Origin: Corynebacterium resistens DSM 45100
GTDB lineage: Bacteria; Actinomycetota; Actinomycetes; Mycobacteriales; Mycobacteriaceae
Assembly: GCF_000177535.2 (NCBI RefSeq)
Contig: NC_015673.1
Span: 1,364,001-1,428,000, forward strand
DNA: 64,000 nt
Direction of reading: 5' to 3'
Shown: positions 61,874 through 64,000 of the stretch, in pieces
Layout of the letters: every line of letters starts with the position of its first letter
Position numbering within the stretch: the stretch's first letter is position 1
The notes under the pieces: generated by a model
What the model was told of the DNA's origin: nothing
The model's input: the letters and a program-made list of their open reading frames with translations, nothing else
Databases searched by the model: none
Made by a program: the position numbers and the translations under genes

Positions 61874-62914
61874 TCACCCCCGCCCCGCCTCGGCTAGGAC
61901 TTGCAGGAGCTTCGGTAGCACTTCTCCTTTAGCGCCCGCGACCAGCATTTGTTTCGCCTTATCGCAGTCCAGAGAGGGAAGGATCAGCTCCACCCCCGAC
62001 CGAACTGCGATCAGTGACCCCGCTGCGTAATCCCACGGCCCCAATCCGTGTTCGTAATACGCATCCACTGTCCCCTCAGCAAGATGGCACAAGTCCAAAG
62101 CTGCCGATCCCGCTCGACGAATGTCGCGCACTAGCGGCAGCAGCTGCATTAACACTTGAGCCTGAACCCGCCGTTGAGCAGCCACATACCCGAAGCCCGT
62201 GGCAACGAGTGAGGAAGCCAGCTCGGTAGCGCTAGGCGCTTTAAGAATCTGATCCTTATCGTCCGCATCGGCGGTCTCCGCGATTCTCCGCGCGGGGCCA
62301 CCAACCTGAGCAATGTACGTGGTTCCAGTGGGAACCTGCGCTACCGCAGCAGCCACGGGTACCCCATTGACCGTAGCGGCAATGCTTACCGCACAATCAG
62401 GTTGTCCGTACATGAAATTAACTGTGCCATCAATTGGGTCAACCACCCACACAATTCGATCTTCGGTAACGGATTCGGAACCACCTTCTGTGGCATCTGC
62501 CCCATCGTGGTTAGTCCCATCTTCAAAACCGCTACTGGCGATTTCTTTGCCGCTAGGCGCGTGCAGTCCTCCTTTTACCGCAATACCGTCGCTGCTATTT
62601 ATTCGACGCCCAGCGCTCACTCCCGGATGGTTCGGATCCCACTCGTCGTTGCCCGCCAAAAGTCTAAGATTCACGGTTTTTCCTTCTTCCTCACCCAGTA
62701 AGGAGGAGTCCGGCAGCGCTGTAAGAAGAAAGTGTTGGAGGAACCGCTCTGAAGCCAAATCCACTGCGGTCACCGGGTCGACCGCGGAACTCTTGTGCGC
62801 CTTTGCTGCGACTCGACCATCTTCACTTACTAGCTCCTCGCGCATTTCACGGACCAACCGCGCGGCCGCTTGGGCGGCTGCTTGGCAGACTCGGCTCAGC
62901 GCGGTGAGAGTCAC
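61874..62914 (-). CDS. Inositol monophosphatase-family phosphatase (SuhB-like)
   Basis: This 346-residue protein has the Mg-dependent phosphatase motifs GEEEG, WVVDPIDGTVNFMYG and GPWDYAAGSLIAVRSG. It probably dephosphorylates inositol phosphate or related sugar phosphates. An insert at about residues 75-148 separates the first two metal motifs. It is Gly/Ser/Asp-rich and contains no recognised domain. GTG at 62914 has a strong GGAGG seven bases upstream; the earlier frame up to 63058 has no ribosome site. It is divergent from ppgK, the neighbour also seen in other actinobacteria. Confidence 0.87.
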   Translation of the reverse strand: MTLTALSRVCQAAAQAAARLVREMREELVSEDGRVAAKAHKSSAVDPVTAVDLASERFLQHFLLTALPDSSLLGEEEGKTVNLRLLAGNDEWDPNHPGVSAGRRINSSDGIAVKGGLHAPSGKEIASSGFEDGTNHDGADATEGGSESVTEDRIVWVVDPIDGTVNFMYGQPDCAVSIAATVNGVPVAAAVAQVPTGTTYIAQVGGPARRIAETADADDKDQILKAPSATELASSLVATGFGYVAAQRRVQAQVLMQLLPLVRDIRRAGSAALDLCHLAEGTVDAYYEHGLGPWDYAAGSLIAVRSGVELILPSLDCDKAKQMLVAGAKGEVLPKLLQVLAEAGRG

Positions 62915-63091
62915 CTGCTTGCCTCCGCCTTGCGAGAAATCCCCTAAGCCGAGGGCGGAAAGTGAATTCGTTGAATGCGGCGTCAAATAGAGATGGGAAG
63001 CGGGCACCCATTCTGGACGTGTTTCGAAAGCCATAGCTCCAGCAAACCACGGTCCCAATTCGGGCGCGCGGACGGCAGCAGCTTAACCCGC

Positions 63092-63097
63092 TATTAT
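63092..63097 (+). promoter_or_regulatory. Candidate -10 box for leaderless ppgK
   Basis: TATTAT ends eight bases before the ppgK ATG at 63106, and no Shine-Dalgarno is visible. The transcript could begin at the ATG. Confidence 0.45.
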
Positions 63098-63105
63098 TTG
63101 TACCC

Positions 63106-63870
63106 ATGACTGAGCACAACTCTGATTTGAGCTTTGGTGTCGATATTGGCGGTTCGGGCGTTAAAGCTGCCGTGGTCGATATGAAAACCGGTGAATTCGT
63201 CACTGAAAGGTTGAAGATTGCAACCCCTCAGCCCGCGAACCCCGACGCGGTAGCGGAAGTCGTTAAGGAGCTCATGGAGGAAGCCGACTGGAACGGACCA
63301 GTGGGTATTACGGTGCCGGCGGTAGTAAAGAATCAGATTACGCGCAGTGCTGCGAATATTGGTGGGGACTGGATCGGTACCGATTGCCAGGAATTATTCC
63401 GCAAACACTTGGGTAATCGTGAGATCGCGGTACTTAATGATGCGGATGCCGCGGGCCTAGCCGAAGTGGCTTATGGCGATGAGCAGGCACGCAGCGGATC
63501 TGTCATGCTGTTGACGTTTGGGACCGGCATTGGATCCGCACTACTCATGGACGGAAATCTGTACCCGAATTCAGAACTGGGGCATCTGCCGTTTGGCCAC
63601 ACTTCTTGCGAGAAGTGGGCGAGCTCCGCAGTCAAAGAGAAGGAAGACTTAAGCTTCAAAGAGTGGGCGAAACGTGTCGATCAAGTCATGCACGAATACG
63701 CGAGGCTTTTTAGCCCTCAAACATTCGTCGTAGGCGGTGGAATTTCTCGTAAGGCCGATAAGTGGGTGCCACTTCTTACCGTCGAGCAGAAAGTCGTCCC
63801 CGCACAGCTTCGAAATAAAGCAGGAATTGTGGGGGCGGCGATGGCCGTCCGGGATGGGTTCCGTCCTTAA
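63106..63870 (+). CDS. ppgK: Polyphosphate glucokinase
   Basis: ROK-family kinase, 254 residues, phosphorylating glucose with polyphosphate or ATP. The first phosphate-binding motif is FGVDIGGSGVKAAVVD, the second is LTFGTGIGSAL, and the sugar-binding ELGHLPFG follows. The length matches PpgK. It precedes the expected sigA gene (beyond the window). PpgK is typical for actinobacteria that store polyphosphate. Confidence 0.95.
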   Translation: MTEHNSDLSFGVDIGGSGVKAAVVDMKTGEFVTERLKIATPQPANPDAVAEVVKELMEEADWNGPVGITVPAVVKNQITRSAANIGGDWIGTDCQELFRKHLGNREIAVLNDADAAGLAEVAYGDEQARSGSVMLLTFGTGIGSALLMDGNLYPNSELGHLPFGHTSCEKWASSAVKEKEDLSFKEWAKRVDQVMHEYARLFSPQTFVVGGGISRKADKWVPLLTVEQKVVPAQLRNKAGIVGAAMAVRDGFRP

Positions 63871-63887
63871 GGTTCGGTTGTTCTGCG

Positions 63888-64000
63888 TAGGGCACCCCAA
63901 TTGCCCGAACACAACTGCAGACCTAACCCCGGAGGGCAATAATGCAGATTGCGGAACGGGGGGTGCACCCCTACCCCCTTGACAAAGGCAACTTCAGTTA
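63888..64000 (+). promoter_or_regulatory. Region upstream of the next gene (probably sigA) with -35 box and palindrome
   Basis: A small hairpin (GGGCA/TGCCC near 63888-63906) may end ppgK transcription. A perfect palindrome GGGGTGCACCCC (63960-63971) is followed by the consensus -35 hexamer TTGACA (63979-63984). The matching -10 would lie just beyond the window. No coding frame is evident here. The palindrome may be an operator for that promoter. Confidence 0.5.

Overview
The window is a chromosomal segment of a Corynebacterium-like actinomycete. The evidence is gene content and order. It carries thrS-HIT-pgsA-patA-pimA for phosphatidylinositol mannosides, a GT87 arabinofuranosyltransferase (aftC), ppgK upstream of what should be sigA, and actinobacterial families such as DUF3000, DUF3093, DUF3159, DUF3710, DUF3817 and DUF4193. 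From memory, the order matches two mycobacterial blocks (the relatives of Rv2559c-Rv2614c and Rv2673-Rv2702). I cannot name the species.

Positions 1-39175 are almost entirely on the minus strand and hold housekeeping genes. Read from low to high coordinates they are rarA, a phosphotransferase, aspS, a zinc metallopeptidase (plus strand), an extracellular nuclease with a 5'-nucleotidase (a likely phosphate and nucleoside scavenging pair), hisS, a metallo-beta-lactamase-fold hydrolase, a cyclophilin (plus strand), relA, apt, a peptide-binding lipoprotein, a fused secDF, yajC, ruvB-ruvA-ruvC, DUF3817 (plus strand), yebC, pdxT-tesB-pdxS, the PIM operon, thrS, and a copper/peroxidase operon (DyP, PCuAC, lipoprotein, CopC).

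Positions 39176-47996 are a mobile accessory island. A composite transposon (39669-45512) has two nearly identical, oppositely oriented IS5-family elements around very GC-rich foreign cargo: a decayed flavin monooxygenase, an intact zinc alcohol dehydrogenase, a frameshifted gltS-type symporter and a small MmcQ/YjbR-type gene. Its outer ends carry a CTAG duplication. Removing the transposon restores a perfect 20-bp palindrome centred on CTAG. Next come seven tRNA genes (Val-CAC on minus; Gly, Val, Gly, Cys, Val, Gly on plus) that include a 175-bp duplication. An IS1249-like element with a 9-bp target duplication follows and ends about 50 bp before aftC.

Positions 48039-63870 return to conserved chromosome: aftC, msrB, hemY-hemE, a small unknown gene, DUF3000, RNase D, dxs, an RNA uracil methyltransferase, DUF3159, DUF3710, dut, DUF3093, DUF4193, an inositol-phosphatase-family gene and ppgK. 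The window stops at a -35-like box that probably belongs to sigA. The hemQ gene normally found between msrB and hemY is missing from this location.

I found no CRISPR array, prophage, restriction system or obvious defence system. The observations most worth following up are the transposon inside a CTAG palindrome, the missing hemQ, the SecD-SecF fusion, hairpins placed directly in front of both secreted phosphate-scavenging genes, and the IS insertion at the aftC promoter.
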